From Dipteris shenzhenensis (taxonomy: Eukaryota > Polypodiophyta > Polypodiopsida > Gleicheniales): a stretch of DNA of 64,000 nt. Under the pieces are notes generated by a model that saw nothing but the letters and a program-made list of their open reading frames with translations, did no database searches and was not told the origin of the DNA. The position numbers and the translations under genes were made by a program. Position 1 is the first letter of the stretch, and every line of letters starts with the position of its first letter. Below are positions 53,111 to 64,000 of the stretch, piece after piece. The stretch is from the NCBI GenBank assembly GCA_047967505.1, contig CM106541.1; one strand, given 5' to 3'.

Positions 53111-55960
53111 CTCAAACGACATGTTAAGCCTCCACTTGGCACCTTCTGCCCATGGCACCTCACACATGGCATTTCCAAAAGCAGGCTATAGCTACTTTTG
53201 GCAAACAACCATAGCTTTTAACATCATCTGCTTGGGCGGAGTAGCGGCAACTCATCATGCAGTCAAGGTGTGAGCTGGCTGCTCGCATTCAAAGGATGGT
53301 GTGTGCGGGGATAGGAAAAAAGAAAAGCTCTACATGAAAGTTCATTTTTGGTTTGGCATGCACTATTAAATCCATGACTGATCTAAGCGGATAGCTCCTC
53401 CATGGGGAAGGGCTTAGTGATGAATCTTAGGCCTTAAAATATCGTTGGCCAATTTTGTGCTTGGTGGGCATGAAAATTTTGATTCGTGCACTTGTCAAGC
53501 GTATGGACGTCTTTACTTCATCCCATGCAATGTCTTTTCATTTTTGGCTTGCCTTTAGGTAGCCTTGGTGAAGGTTCAACTTCATATGCCAAAAATATTT
53601 TCTAGCATTTTCCAAACATGTTTTTTTTGTAAATTCAATGATTGGTTGGTGTGTTGACTTTAGAGCATGTCTTTCAAATTTGGGTGTGCTTTTTTGGAAG
53701 TGCATTCATTCCCTCTCTCTCCTCTTCCATTTCTCTCTCTCTCTCTTACACACACTTTGGGAAAGCCTCTCTCTCTCTCTGCTCCGTCTTCTCTCTCTCT
53801 CTTCGCCTTCTTCTCTCTCTTGGCAGGCCACATGAATGAAATCCATCTTGTTTGTTAGTATTTAGAAAAACTATGCAATCCTATTCGCTAAGGAAAGCAG
53901 TGCACTGCCCTTTTAATGGATGCACTTACCTCTTTAGAGCTTTCCTTTGTGGAAAACTAACGTTGGGCGAGTGGCATGTATGCATTACTTGGTGTTCGGC
54001 TTGAATTTAGGACTTCTTTCTTATCACCATGCACACACTGAGCCCGACAATGTGGTAGCTGCTATGTAGCTTGTAGTCTACTAAAGAAAGACCTACAATT
54101 CTATCTTCTGTGTGGCTTAAAGTATGCTGAAGAGATTGAACATGGTTCAAGTAAGGGGGGGGGGGGGAGATCATGGTAGAGCTTGTTAATAGAACTACAA
54201 GATGTGCCAATCAAAGGCAACAGTGGGAAATTCACTAGAGAGGATTTTTCATACACTAGTGTCTCTCGATGGAACTATTTCTCTATCAAACTGTGCTGCA
54301 TGCATTCGTTAGAGGAGTGAAGGGGACACGTGTTGTCTCGAAGCTTGTGAGGAAGCCTACCTTGAAGTGTGCATACGGTAGGGAGCTAAAGGAAGTAGTT
54401 GGAGGAGTGGATGAGTGTGGATGAGAAGAGAAGGTGAGAGTGATGGATATCGAAGATGAAGCTACTTGTGGTTTTGGCAATGGTGGTGCTGTAGGGTTGC
54501 GATGCTTCCATCTTGCTCAACACGTAAGGAGGCGGCCTTATCTCTGAGCCTATCCCTTTAACCTTGGCATCGATCACAGGAAAGCTATTGTGGAGTCTGC
54601 TTGCCTTGCCACAGTTTACTGTGCAAACATCATCTCTCTTACAACTCATGAGGCAATCAACGTTGATGGAGGTCCCATTATCCAACTCCCATGAAGGCAC
54701 CTCTTCCAATAGCTCCTGAGCAAGCTCCCCCCCCTGGCCCCCCTAGACATCAAATTTGACTTTTATTGTTTATCCCAGAAAGGCGTTCTGCAAATCAAAG
54801 ACACCCCAAGAGGTGTCGAAATTTTTGGCTGCCTTCACATGTCATAATGCAAGTAGAGGGCCTGATTCTTTCCCTCCCCTAACCTGCTCTCATAGCAATA
54901 GGGGCAAAATGCCCCAACTTGGCATTCACGCTTCTAAGGCCAGTTTTGACCTGGTAGACAACAACAATGATGAGGAGGGGCTTTTCAACAACCACCCCCT
55001 CGTTTTTTTCCCCGAGGTGGTCGACCCCCCCTTTTCATCATTTTCACAGAAGGAGGACTGGTTTTTGGCCTACCCTAGGAAGAGGCCTAATCGATGTTCG
55101 TGGCTGGATAGAAGCTTTTAAAAAATTGCAAATTTTCTGAGTGTTGTTAATCATTGGAATTTGTTGTCACTCCACTATAGGGCCATGTGTTAGCTAGTGC
55201 ATGTGGTATTCTTGAGGACAAACATAGTTGCATAATTTGTTAGAGCATGTCCATGCTGGGTTGTTGTTTCGTCTTCATTTTTGGACATGCGAGTGAGAAG
55301 TTCCATACCATGGAATATCAAAAGTTTGCAGGCAGGCTTTGTGTGTGTTTTCGTCCTGATTTCGCTGTAGCTGCATGCTGCCACAACCAAATCTGGATCG
55401 CTACATGGAATTGTATCTGTGGTGCTCGATCAGCAGTGCCAAGTTTGTCTTGCTTCAACATTGTTTTATAGTGCACAGAAGGTCACGCTCACTCTATCGA
55501 AGAAGTTCTTCAACAAAATTTGCTGCAGAGTCATCAACTGGCTTATGTGAGCTCTTTGTTCATTACTTCTCTTACGTTTGTACGTCCATGGCCCAGATGC
55601 AGGGTCGTTCAACTTCTATGGACGCGGCTTCAAGCGGGACCCTTCGAAAAAGTCTTGCATACCTGTAACGAATGAATTTTTTTATTCTTTTTTTGATTCT
55701 TTGTGCCATATTCAAGTGTATCAAAGTCACGAAAATTGCTGCTATGCAGAGGTGAGTAGGTTTGAGTCGAAGGTAAAGGAGTGTGCTAATGATGCCACTT
55801 CGATCCAGGTCAAAAATCCAAGAAGTGAATTGCAGGAAGGAGAAAAGCTTGACAGCGAAGCTATGAAGTTGGCAAGAGGCAACAACAGAGAGTGCAAAGC
55901 AAAGGAAGCAACAAAGAAACTATAGGATATAGGGGCCCACAATTATTTCAAAAGTTGATG
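53111..55960. other. No recognisable gene; simple repeats
   Basis: (CT)n tracts at 53735-53825, a run of about 11 G at 54157-54168, and pyrimidine-rich sequence. Frames of up to 121 codons at 54386-54709 (-), 54756-55121 (+) and 55375-55925 (+) show no recognisable domain. The + frame at 54756 begins at TTG. None is called as a gene. Confidence 0.4.
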
Positions 55961-56559
55961 AGGGAGGGACTTGCCATGTTTCACTCTCGTTGCACTCTAT
56001 GTAGGTGCAACTATAGTTATTCTCAAGGGTGAACCTTTCACTGGCATGATCACATTCATTCCAAACAAAACTATTAGTGAATATGGGTGATTATGTTCCC
56101 TAAGTCATCCGTGAAATGTAGCATGGCAATACGAACTTCACTTCTTTGATGGACACCCTTGCCTTCATCATCATGAAGGTTCATGTCAATGGACCACCCT
56201 CATATAAAATTATTATTGCAAATGGTGTGAATCCCAAAGATCGTGCAATAGTAAGTGCCTACCTTGACCCAATGATATTGTGGCTAAATTGATATCCACA
56301 TGTTTAACAATTATTGTTTCTTTTCAGTTATCATTTGTTGTTGCAGAGAGGAAGAGCACACTTACTTGCTTGATAGAGGAGTTCATTGATGAGGGTGTCG
56401 TTATGTACATGGCAAAAATGTTTCTTACATGCTAAAGAAATGCACGCTTGGCATCTTCTACTTCACCATCCTTGGTGTTGTGCCCGAGGGAAACCTCAGT
56501 GCGACTTTGCATGCAGCTTTTGAACACCAAGTCTCTCTCTCTCTATATATATATATAAG

Positions 56560-56960
56560 AATTAATCATTGCAGGTTACTAGCATTATTCAGTGCATCAG
56601 TCTAAATTTGCCACTCGTCGAGTTTCAGTGTGCTGGTTGTGGTGGAGGCTGTGTGACGTGAGATCACACCCACGCATATTGCTACACTTGTAATTCTGCA
56701 CACAATGTACTTGATATCCTAGCCTTGAATGGCTATGTCATTCTCTGTGATCGATCGCAAATTGCAGTGTAAGTTCAAGGTGACCAGGTTGATGCCATGT
56801 TGTGCTTGTGCCATCCATTTGCTGAGTATTTCCAAAAGCATTGTTGCTATTCGCATCATGTTGCAGGAGAAGAGGCCTTCAAGCACTTTCACAGTGGATC
56901 ACATTCAGGGTTCATAACTGCATCTCAAAAGAATGCGTAGGGGCTTTCTTTCAGTCTCCA
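56560..56960 (+). pseudogene. Cys-rich fragment, possibly a captured RPA-like sequence
   Basis: A frame reads FQCAGCGGGCVT, then after a stop HTHAYCYTCNSAHNVLDILA (56620-56740). This is a C-x2-C...C-x2-C zinc-ribbon-like arrangement. It is followed, after a frame change, by PFAEYFQKHC and VAGEEAFKHFHSGSH (56815-56910). The zinc ribbon plus a downstream compact domain, sitting in front of a Helitron, is reminiscent of the RPA1-like genes that plant Helitrons often carry. I cannot confirm homology from sequence alone. Confidence 0.3.
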
Positions 56961-57179
56961 TCCCACCAATAAAGACTACTGTACTTTGTGTGTCATGTCA
57001 TGCTGTCCAAGGTTTTCCATATGGCTTATATCCTCTTTGTACTTTGATTTCGTAAGAGTGTTCATACCTACTTGTTGCTTACTTTTCAATAACAATGCAT
57101 GCTTTCTCTTTCTTATTTGCATTGTACCTTGAGATGTTAGAAATAAGGTTATAATTGCATGTGAACGCCGTGAAGCAAC

Positions 57180-58500
57180 CATTAACAAGTCAACATGAAT
57201 TTTCTTCTTGCAATGCCTATTCCAAAACTTGATGAACGATTTATTACAGAGAAAGGCGGCAAAATGAATGTGCTTGCTTGCATCACTGCATTCTATAACA
57301 ACCAAGCCTATGAGGACCTCCTCGTCGTCAACATGTTGTGTAACCACATCCTCTCCTCTCCGAACTTGCATGAAACACCCTGGTACATGCTATGCTGTGA
57401 GTCCATGAATGCGGCGCCAAAACAATTAACTAAAGAATCGATTGTTTATCTATTGCAATAGTCTTCAAGCTCACATGCTTTGATCTTTAATTGATGTGTT
57501 TGCTTCTCGAACATATTCGGTGATAAATTCCACCTACTATCATACGATGGCCACATCATTTCCAAGGCTTTCATGGTAGTAGCAAAGAACAACACAAGCA
57601 CCGACTGAAATGTATTATTCAATGAATGCTTGATACTAAACACGATCTTCCCATTTGGACCACTAAACAACAAGCAAAAATACATAGTCTAGACAAAGCG
57701 AGGATGAGTACCAGCTAGCTATGATTGTCAAGGATAACCCCTTCCTCTCGGCTATGAGCCTAGCTCTACAATGTACAGTAAACAACACTCACATAGGAAA
57801 TACACAATGCAGTTAGAAGTCAACAAAATCTACAAAATTGGGAAACAACCCACACATATACCAAGCGCTCTTGAAGGCCAAATTGTTATTAACACTAAAT
57901 GCATTGGAATTGTTCCATGCCTAGCTCAATTGCAAGACATCCAACCCTTAATAGCAACAAGATCTAAGAAAAGAAAAAGGAGTAGAGGCAATGCACAAGC
58001 CCTATATGCAAAGAAAGTGCAAGACACCCCTAGCTTTTCTTGTTCTTGTTGCAGATCATTGCATTCATATTAAAACTTAGGAAAGTGGATGCAACCATTA
58101 GGTCTTTCATGGAGCAACAAGATCTGCTTCAGCCAAATCATGACCTCTGAAGAAGAACATGTACGCAACAATTGCTTCCAACAATTAACAAAAAACAAGG
58201 TCCCTCAATTCAGTTCCAAAACCATAGTTTGCCTCTGAAAACAAAGTACACATTGACCCTAAACAAGAATCGAGGAATGATTGGTTTCCATTAAAATACC
58301 GTTTGTGCAAATACATGAGCTAACTCACGATGGACAATTTGGGCTACACGATAGTATGATCAATGTTTTTGTGGACACGTACTACCCGCTTTTTGGATGA
58401 TGGTGCAACAGTCATGGTATCCATCAACTAAAAAATGCAATATAATCACATTGCAACAATTTGTGCACTGCAAGAATTGATGCAGATGCCATTATATAGT
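57180..58500 (+). other. Region upstream of Helitron Rep, uncertain
   Basis: Frames at 57195-57461 and 57771-58073 were not assigned. The second contains IGKQPTHIPSALE and a later SFSCSCCRSLHSY, which have the flavour of the Cys-rich N-terminal region of Helitron proteins (IGxxPxxIPxLxxxE, FxCxCC). That would put the start of the Helitron protein near 57.8 kb. Confidence 0.35.
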
Positions 58501-58525
58501 GAAAATGTAGTGCAAAGTAAATCCC

Positions 58526-61170
58526 TTGTGGGCTGATCATATAAGAACTCTCAAAGAATCAGCAATCAACAAAGAAGTACGTGAAACTATGGACGAGGAT
58601 CCGAATAGTGTTCAGGACCTTGACACAGACACGCTCGTCCATGGAATTTACACAAGTCAACAAGTAGTTGACTTTGAGGACAAAACAATTTGTCTCACTC
58701 CTTTAGAGGGGTTCTTGCCACTCATCTTATTCAAGGACAAACATTGCAAGGAGCTAGCATTCCCAAAACTATTTTTTGGCCACCTCCACGCATACAACAT
58801 TCCCAAACAAACAAACTACCAAGACATAGTGAAGTGGGAGCTGATGAACAAGGTCAAGCGATTCGCATTGTCCATCGAGAACTTGTTCTTCAAAATGATG
58901 AAAGTCTTTGTCCGAAAAATTCTCTCATCAACATGGGTTAGAATGTGGAAAGGAAAAGTTAGTGGAGTAGCTTTGCAAGCGAAGGACACACAAACAGATA
59001 CAAACATTGAAAGGCTATTGCATTCAAATTGTTAAGGGTTAACTAGGCACCTAGGCTAAGTCTTAAGCTAAGTATGGTCATTAGTAGTAGTTAGTGAGTC
59101 ATAGGTCATGTGGGAGTTAGTAACTACTCCAGCATGTTCATTCTTAATGTGATGATTGATTCATGCATTGCACATATGTTTTTGTGTGAGATGATTGCAA
59201 TGCAATCCTATTCCGATAGCAGTTTGCAGTCTGATGTTCTATCCTTGTATCTATAATTCTGAATTCCTATAGCAGGTCTAATTTGGCCTATAACACAAAT
59301 ATAGGATACCGTGACTTCAATTGTTTATGCACATCAGACAAGATAGCAACATTTTGGGCAACATCACTGATTTGTGAGACAGAGTTTCAAAACAAAGGTA
59401 GCCAGCATGACCACGGTCTACTGTGGGTGCACAATGCTCCAACATACGGCTCATCGTCCAACGAAGAGATTGAGATGTTCTTGAACAAGTATATCACAAC
59501 TGACAAGTCCCTGCTTGATGTTCCGCAGAAAGAGTTCCAAACACATAGCCAGTAGAAAAACATGCATGAAAAGAAGCAAGGTATGTAGGTTCAACTTTCC
59601 ATGACTGCTAATGAGAGAAACCAAAATACTCACACCCCTACCAATAAGCACGATGCGGAAAAATGTGCAAACGAATGGGTGAATTGTTATCAGACAAAAC
59701 AACACTACTCCTAGATTTTGATCAGTTCTTGAATAGAATCATGTAACAAACAAAGAATATGTACATATGTTGAGAAGTGGCATCACACAACCAGTGATAT
59801 TCCTAAGGAGACATTTGAAAGACTTGTACACAAATAACTTCAACCCAATGATTTCTAAATTGTGGAAAGCAAATATTGACATTCAACTTGTATTGAACCC
59901 GCATGGAGCAGCATCATATTGCACCTCCTACATCACCAAAATTGATAGAGAAACAAATGAGGTAGTGAAAAATACGAGTGCACTAAACATCCAATCACAT
60001 GCACCCACAAATGAGCAAATACCAAATGTTGGCAATGCAATTCTGAACAAACAACACAGTAGTGTGCAACAGGCTGCATCATTACGTTTATCATTACCAC
60101 CACTGATAATTGCAAGTAGAGCCTTGCCTTACATTAACACGAGCTAACCAGAGGACCATACACTATTCCTGAAAAGGAAGTAACTAGACGCTGTAAGTAC
60201 AAACATCTTCGATGACATTGTCCGCGAAGTACCTAAAGTGAAAACTGGCATTGAAGGACATATGCCTAGCAAGATTTGCAAGTGAGTACAATGTACCACA
60301 CCATGAGTGAGGAGCAAGGAATGAGGGAAAATCATACGCTTCAACAATTGCAACATCTATAAACCAGACTTGGCATGACATGTATGTAGACCATAAGTAT
60401 GTCATAGAGACAAACTAAACATCATTCAATAGAATATCATCATACCAAGAAATTTTGACAATTAACAGAACTAACTCATTGACGACATCAAGCGGAAGCA
60501 TAATGCATGATCAATTCCACCTATGAAATGAAATGGATATGAGACCTCCAGCTACCAATGCATGCATAGGAGCACAAACCAAGCTTTGTATGATTGAGAA
60601 CAAAGTTTACTACTCTAGCTACCAATGCATGCATAGGAGCACAAACCAAGCTTTGCATGATTGAGAACAAAGTTTACTACTCCATGATCAATGACTGATT
60701 GTGGATAACATCATACTAAAGAAAAGAATCAATCCAAGGGAGAACATCCACTTGTTTCTATCAGGCAATGCAAGAATGGGCAAATCTTACACACTCAATA
60801 TTTTGATCCAAGGTTTGCAATGATACTATTCACACTAACAAATGAAAAATGTCAAGATACCAAAGGCCCTACTCCTAGCATACACTAGAAGAGCAGCTCA
60901 AGCAATTGAGGGAACTACCATACATTTTTCCTTGCATTTGATGTTGTTGGCATCAACCTCGTGCCTTTATCAGTTGACAAGATGCAAACTTTATTGATAG
61001 CATACAAAAACATTGAACTTGTGGTGATAGATGAGATTCACTTGTAGGAATTAACACCTTCATTATAGCAGACATGAGAATGCATGAGATTAATCACAAT
61101 CACAATGATCTGTTCGGTGGCATGGACATCCTTCTATGCGGAGACCTGTGCCTGTTCGGTGTCCTTCAAT
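58526..61170 (+). mobile_element. Decayed Helitron: Rep (HUH, two-tyrosine) and Pif1-type helicase
   Basis: Coding blocks follow the Helitron order. An N-terminal domain (58526-59035) has ICLTPLEGFLPLILFKDKHC, ELAFPKLFFG and YQDIVKWELMNK. Rep (59283-59555) has EFQNKGSQHDHGLLWVHNAP, containing the His-x-His metal site (59406-59414), then DKYIT-like NKYITTDKSLL. The second Rep part (59767-60147) has FNPMISKLWKANIDIQLVLN and YCTSYITK, two tyrosines three residues apart with a downstream Lys. The helicase part is SGNARMGKSYTL (Walker A, 60763-60800), YTRRAAQAIEGTTIHF (60880), VVIDEIHL (Walker B, 61021-61043), then FGGMDILLCGDL in another frame (61114). Several stops and shifts; helicase C-terminal motifs are missing. 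No TC or CTRR end was securely identified. Confidence 0.8.
60550..60683. repeat. 67-bp tandem duplication inside the Helitron
   Basis: The unit AGCTACCAATGCATGCATAG, then GAGCACAAACCAAGCTTTG, occurs at 60550 and 60617 with one or two differences. It lies between the Rep and helicase blocks and adds to the disruption of the reading frame. Confidence 0.85.
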
Positions 61171-61189
61171 GGCAAAGCTTTTTTACTCC

Positions 61190-61560
61190 CGTCAACCAAT
61201 CAATGGTTTTCGCTTGTCGAAAGTCGACCATTAGCTCATGGGAGCTTTAAAAATCCATGCTCTATAGCCATTCTGAATGGCTTTTCAAATCAATTACAAT
61301 GTAATTTTTAAAGTCGTGAACCAATCCATTGCTTTCATCGAGCAAAAGCCACGAATTGGATCGTTACTTTAAAATTTTATCCCTAAAGGCTACGTAGAAG
61401 TGAAAATTTTAAATTCAAGAGCCAATCCGTGGATTTTGCCTAGCGAAAGCCATGGATTGGCTCATAACTTATAAAAATTTCGTTGTTCTTTGACTTAAGA
61501 GCATCATTTTTTTTTGTCATGAGTCAATCTATGGCTTTTGCCCTGGTGTTATTGGGTTTT
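61190..61560. repeat. Second cluster of serial hairpins (CCAATCCATGGCTTT family)
   Basis: At least three palindromic modules lie in a row: 61194-61232, 61314-61367 and 61419-61463. The last is nearly perfect: GAGCCAATCCGTGG pairs with CCATGGATTGGCTC around a loop ATTTTGCCTAGCGAAAG. The conserved core is CCAATC.(G)TGGNTTT and its complement GAAAGCCATGGATTGG. AT-rich links (TTTAAAATTTTA, AAATTTTAAATTC) separate them. A half module lies at 61522. It has the same architecture as the element at 4185-4591 but no sequence similarity to it. Confidence 0.65.
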
Positions 61561-64000
61561 CATGAGGGCACGCCATGTGGTACTCTTGTTCAATTATGCC
61601 ACATATAATTAGGCCCACTATACATGAAAACATGTCTTAGGGCCATGATCATTGCTGCAACCGGATTTGTTGTAGTGATCACACCGCTCCAATGACCTTC
61701 TTAATGTCTTCAGGCCTCAACTCAGTTTTGTTAATAATTTGCTAGACAATTGAATTTTGACAACCAAGTGACTTTGTATTAAAAAATCCTCCACAGTGGA
61801 TGGTTGGACTTGTTAAGCTTGATGCTCTCCCCAAAGTTGGGGATTTGACTAACCATCTTGAGCTAGCATTTTGTGAGTCTACAAACTTCAAACCTTAATT
61901 AAACACTAAATTCAAGAGGAACCATTTATTCAATGTCGATGTAGATTTCAAAAGCTTTGAGCAACTTCTCTCCAAGACCAATGTTGAAATGGAATAAGTA
62001 TTAATAACATATTGGAGAAATGGAATATGTATCGATACCAACCAAAATTGCCTAAATGAAGCCATCAATAACTCCCCCAAACAATGTGCATTAGAAACTT
62101 GTTATCTCTTCGAGGAATGAGTCACATGATGAAAGCTTCTAAAATCACACAATCAGTTAGCAAATACATTAGAAGAATGGCATGGTGCACACAAATACAT
62201 CAAATCATGGTCCTACTTCAATCGATTAATGAGTGCATCAAAAGAATGGCATGATGTGCAAAAGTTCTCAAATGCCGAGAATGAGGCTTTATTGGGATCC
62301 TCGCGCTCACTCTCATCTTGTAGATCATGATTGCCTCAACTTGAACTACAAGTTACGACTAGTTTGACTCACTCGTAGCTCAAGAATATTCAAGTTTGCT
62401 TTGCTACTTGCTCCCTAAGCAATTTTCTCACCATAATTCTAGACTTCTTTATGTGATTGGATGCTTAAACTATTTTGATTTGTAACGCACTTGTGAGTGA
62501 CTCTCGACTAGGGTCTATAATACTAAAGTGTTTGCAAGACTCTCATTGCACTTAGTTCCATACCAGGGTCTCTAGTACTGAAGTGTTTGCAAGACTCTCA
62601 TTGCACTCTACTTGTAACTCAATGTGTGTTGCTATATATCGAGTGAGCTCCCTTCCATAATGATATTAACGGGTGATGATAGTTTTGTCAATCCGTGACT
62701 AGTGCCACAATTCTTTTGCAGAGTTAGGGAGATCGTCCCTTGACTATGATGGAAATTGTGAGCCTTCAATGGCTCCTAACTCATTGCTAACTCATTGCCA
62801 TGAATGCTGGCAAGTCAACTTATCTTTCGAATACAATCTAAGACTCTTATCTTCTAGAATGGATTTTAAAAATCCATAGGGTCCTATGGATCCACTCAAC
62901 CCATGAGTGATGGATGCGTCATTTGATCAAACCCTACATGAACACATCAAATAGATGATGTGGAAACTCTTGCTAATTGAATCAATTTTGATGTTTGTTT
63001 AAACCCTATTCATCAAAAGTGTTGAATTTGCAAGGAGGCAACTACATTCATCGAATGTAGTGAATTTGAGGAGGCAACTAATGCCAGTTGAATCAAGTAT
63101 GATGTTCATTCAAACCCTATTCATTGAATGTGATGAATTCATGAGGAGGCAATTCAATGTTCTACTTTGTCTTTGCTCTAAAGATTGAATTATCCCTTTG
63201 TACTTTGGCTTTTTCTTCAAAGTTCACTCTCAAGCTCATCTATGAACCATCACTAGCCTTTTATACTTGTCATTCGAGGGTTCACATTTAAAGCATTGAT
63301 CTCCAATTAGCCTAAAGTCTAGAACACCCACAACTTGTACTCATTGCACCTTTTCATCCATTCTCTTGCCCAATTGCTTGGTGAATTTGTGAAAAATGCA
63401 CACCAAAAGCACACACATCTACACGTTGGGTGCAAAGTTGTACCTTTAGCCTCCCTTCTTCTAAATCAGCATTTATATCACCATGTACCTCACTAGTCAT
63501 GGTAGCAAAGTGTTTCATGGCATGAGATTCCATGGCTTCTACTACTCCCTTCTCTTTCACGTTTTTTGTATAGATGGAAGCTTTTATCCCTTTCCATCAT
63601 GACAACCACGTACTAAGCTTTGCCCCTCCATCGGTAGGCAAAGTCCATTGCAAAGTAATTTACAAGAAAGACAAGTCATCAAATACTACAAACAATAAGA
63701 ATACCAACAAGAACACATGTAAGAGACTAACTACACAATAAACTATTGGACTCCCAACAAACTATTAAACTTTCAAAAGTACATAGTGCAATGATTATAA
63801 TATACATAGTAGACTATTGGATTGACTCTTAAAACCTATAAAAAGTATATTCCAAACTACTATTGAGAATCTAAACCTAAAGAAAAACTCAAAAAATCTA
63901 AACGTGAAACAATAGTACAAAACCAAGATGATTTAAACCAGCCTTGCCAATGACACGTGTAGTCAAGAAAGTTGTTGCCCAAGGGATACAAGATGCCATA
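61561..64000. other. No recognisable gene; short duplication
   Basis: A 66-bp duplication (GGGTCT.TA.TACT.AAGTGT, then TTGCAAGACTCTCATTGCAC) lies at about 62508 and 62572. A GAGGAGGCAA.T block is repeated near 63035, 63070 and 63141. Frames are under 75 codons, with no recognised domain. Confidence 0.45.

Noticed and set aside
54386-55121. Two frames over 100 codons on opposite strands
   Set aside because: No recognisable domain, one starts at a non-ATG codon, and composition is like the surrounding intergenic DNA.

Overview
This is a nuclear segment from a land plant with a large, repeat-rich genome. The reasons are plant-type spliced genes, plant gypsy, copia, Helitron, MULE-like and SINE sequences, degenerate TTTAGGG telomere-like tracts, and introns of 8 and 14 kb packed with transposons. 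A DUF7869-type transposon relic and giant introns lean toward a fern, another seed-free plant or a gymnosperm rather than a compact angiosperm genome, but the sequence alone does not fix the species.

Only two genes look functional. The first is a mitochondrial carrier (adenine-nucleotide-transporter-like, BTL3 type) on the + strand. It has four coding exons spread over 9982-33612, and the exon lengths sum to exactly 531 codons including the stop. The second is a RABA/Rab11-type small GTPase on the - strand, with two exons at 51659-52667 that sum to 220 codons.

Region by region: 1-9.0 kb is decayed repeat DNA. It holds a MULE-like transposase relic (-), CATATG-rich and 48-bp minisatellites, a multi-hairpin foldback element flanked by a telomere-like tract, and a decayed DUF7869-type transposon gene (+). 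9.1-10.0 kb is the GC-richer promoter and leader of the carrier gene. Intron 1 (10.7-18.7 kb) carries a probable solo LTR, a tandem pair of tRNA-derived SINEs, an LTR-like fragment, and an uninterrupted 400-codon ORF resembling the 3' part of a LINE reverse transcriptase. Intron 3 (19.7-33.5 kb) carries the end of one LTR element with its LTR, then a Ty3/gypsy chromovirus in the sense orientation. That chromovirus is itself split by a short nested LTR element with a CATAT target duplication. From 34 to 50 kb there are decayed gypsy pieces, a three-copy 425-bp tandem repeat, two decayed copia elements on the - strand and a second telomere-like tract. From about 58 to 61.2 kb there is a decayed Helitron (+) with HUH and two-tyrosine Rep motifs and a Pif1-type helicase, followed by a second hairpin cluster. 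The rest shows nothing recognisable.

Apart from the two genes and the LINE-like ORF, all coding traces are broken by stops and frameshifts. I did not find a convincing new biological system. The most interesting structures are the nested insertions inside a probably expressed gene, the intact LINE-like ORF, the SINE tandem, and the two hairpin clusters.
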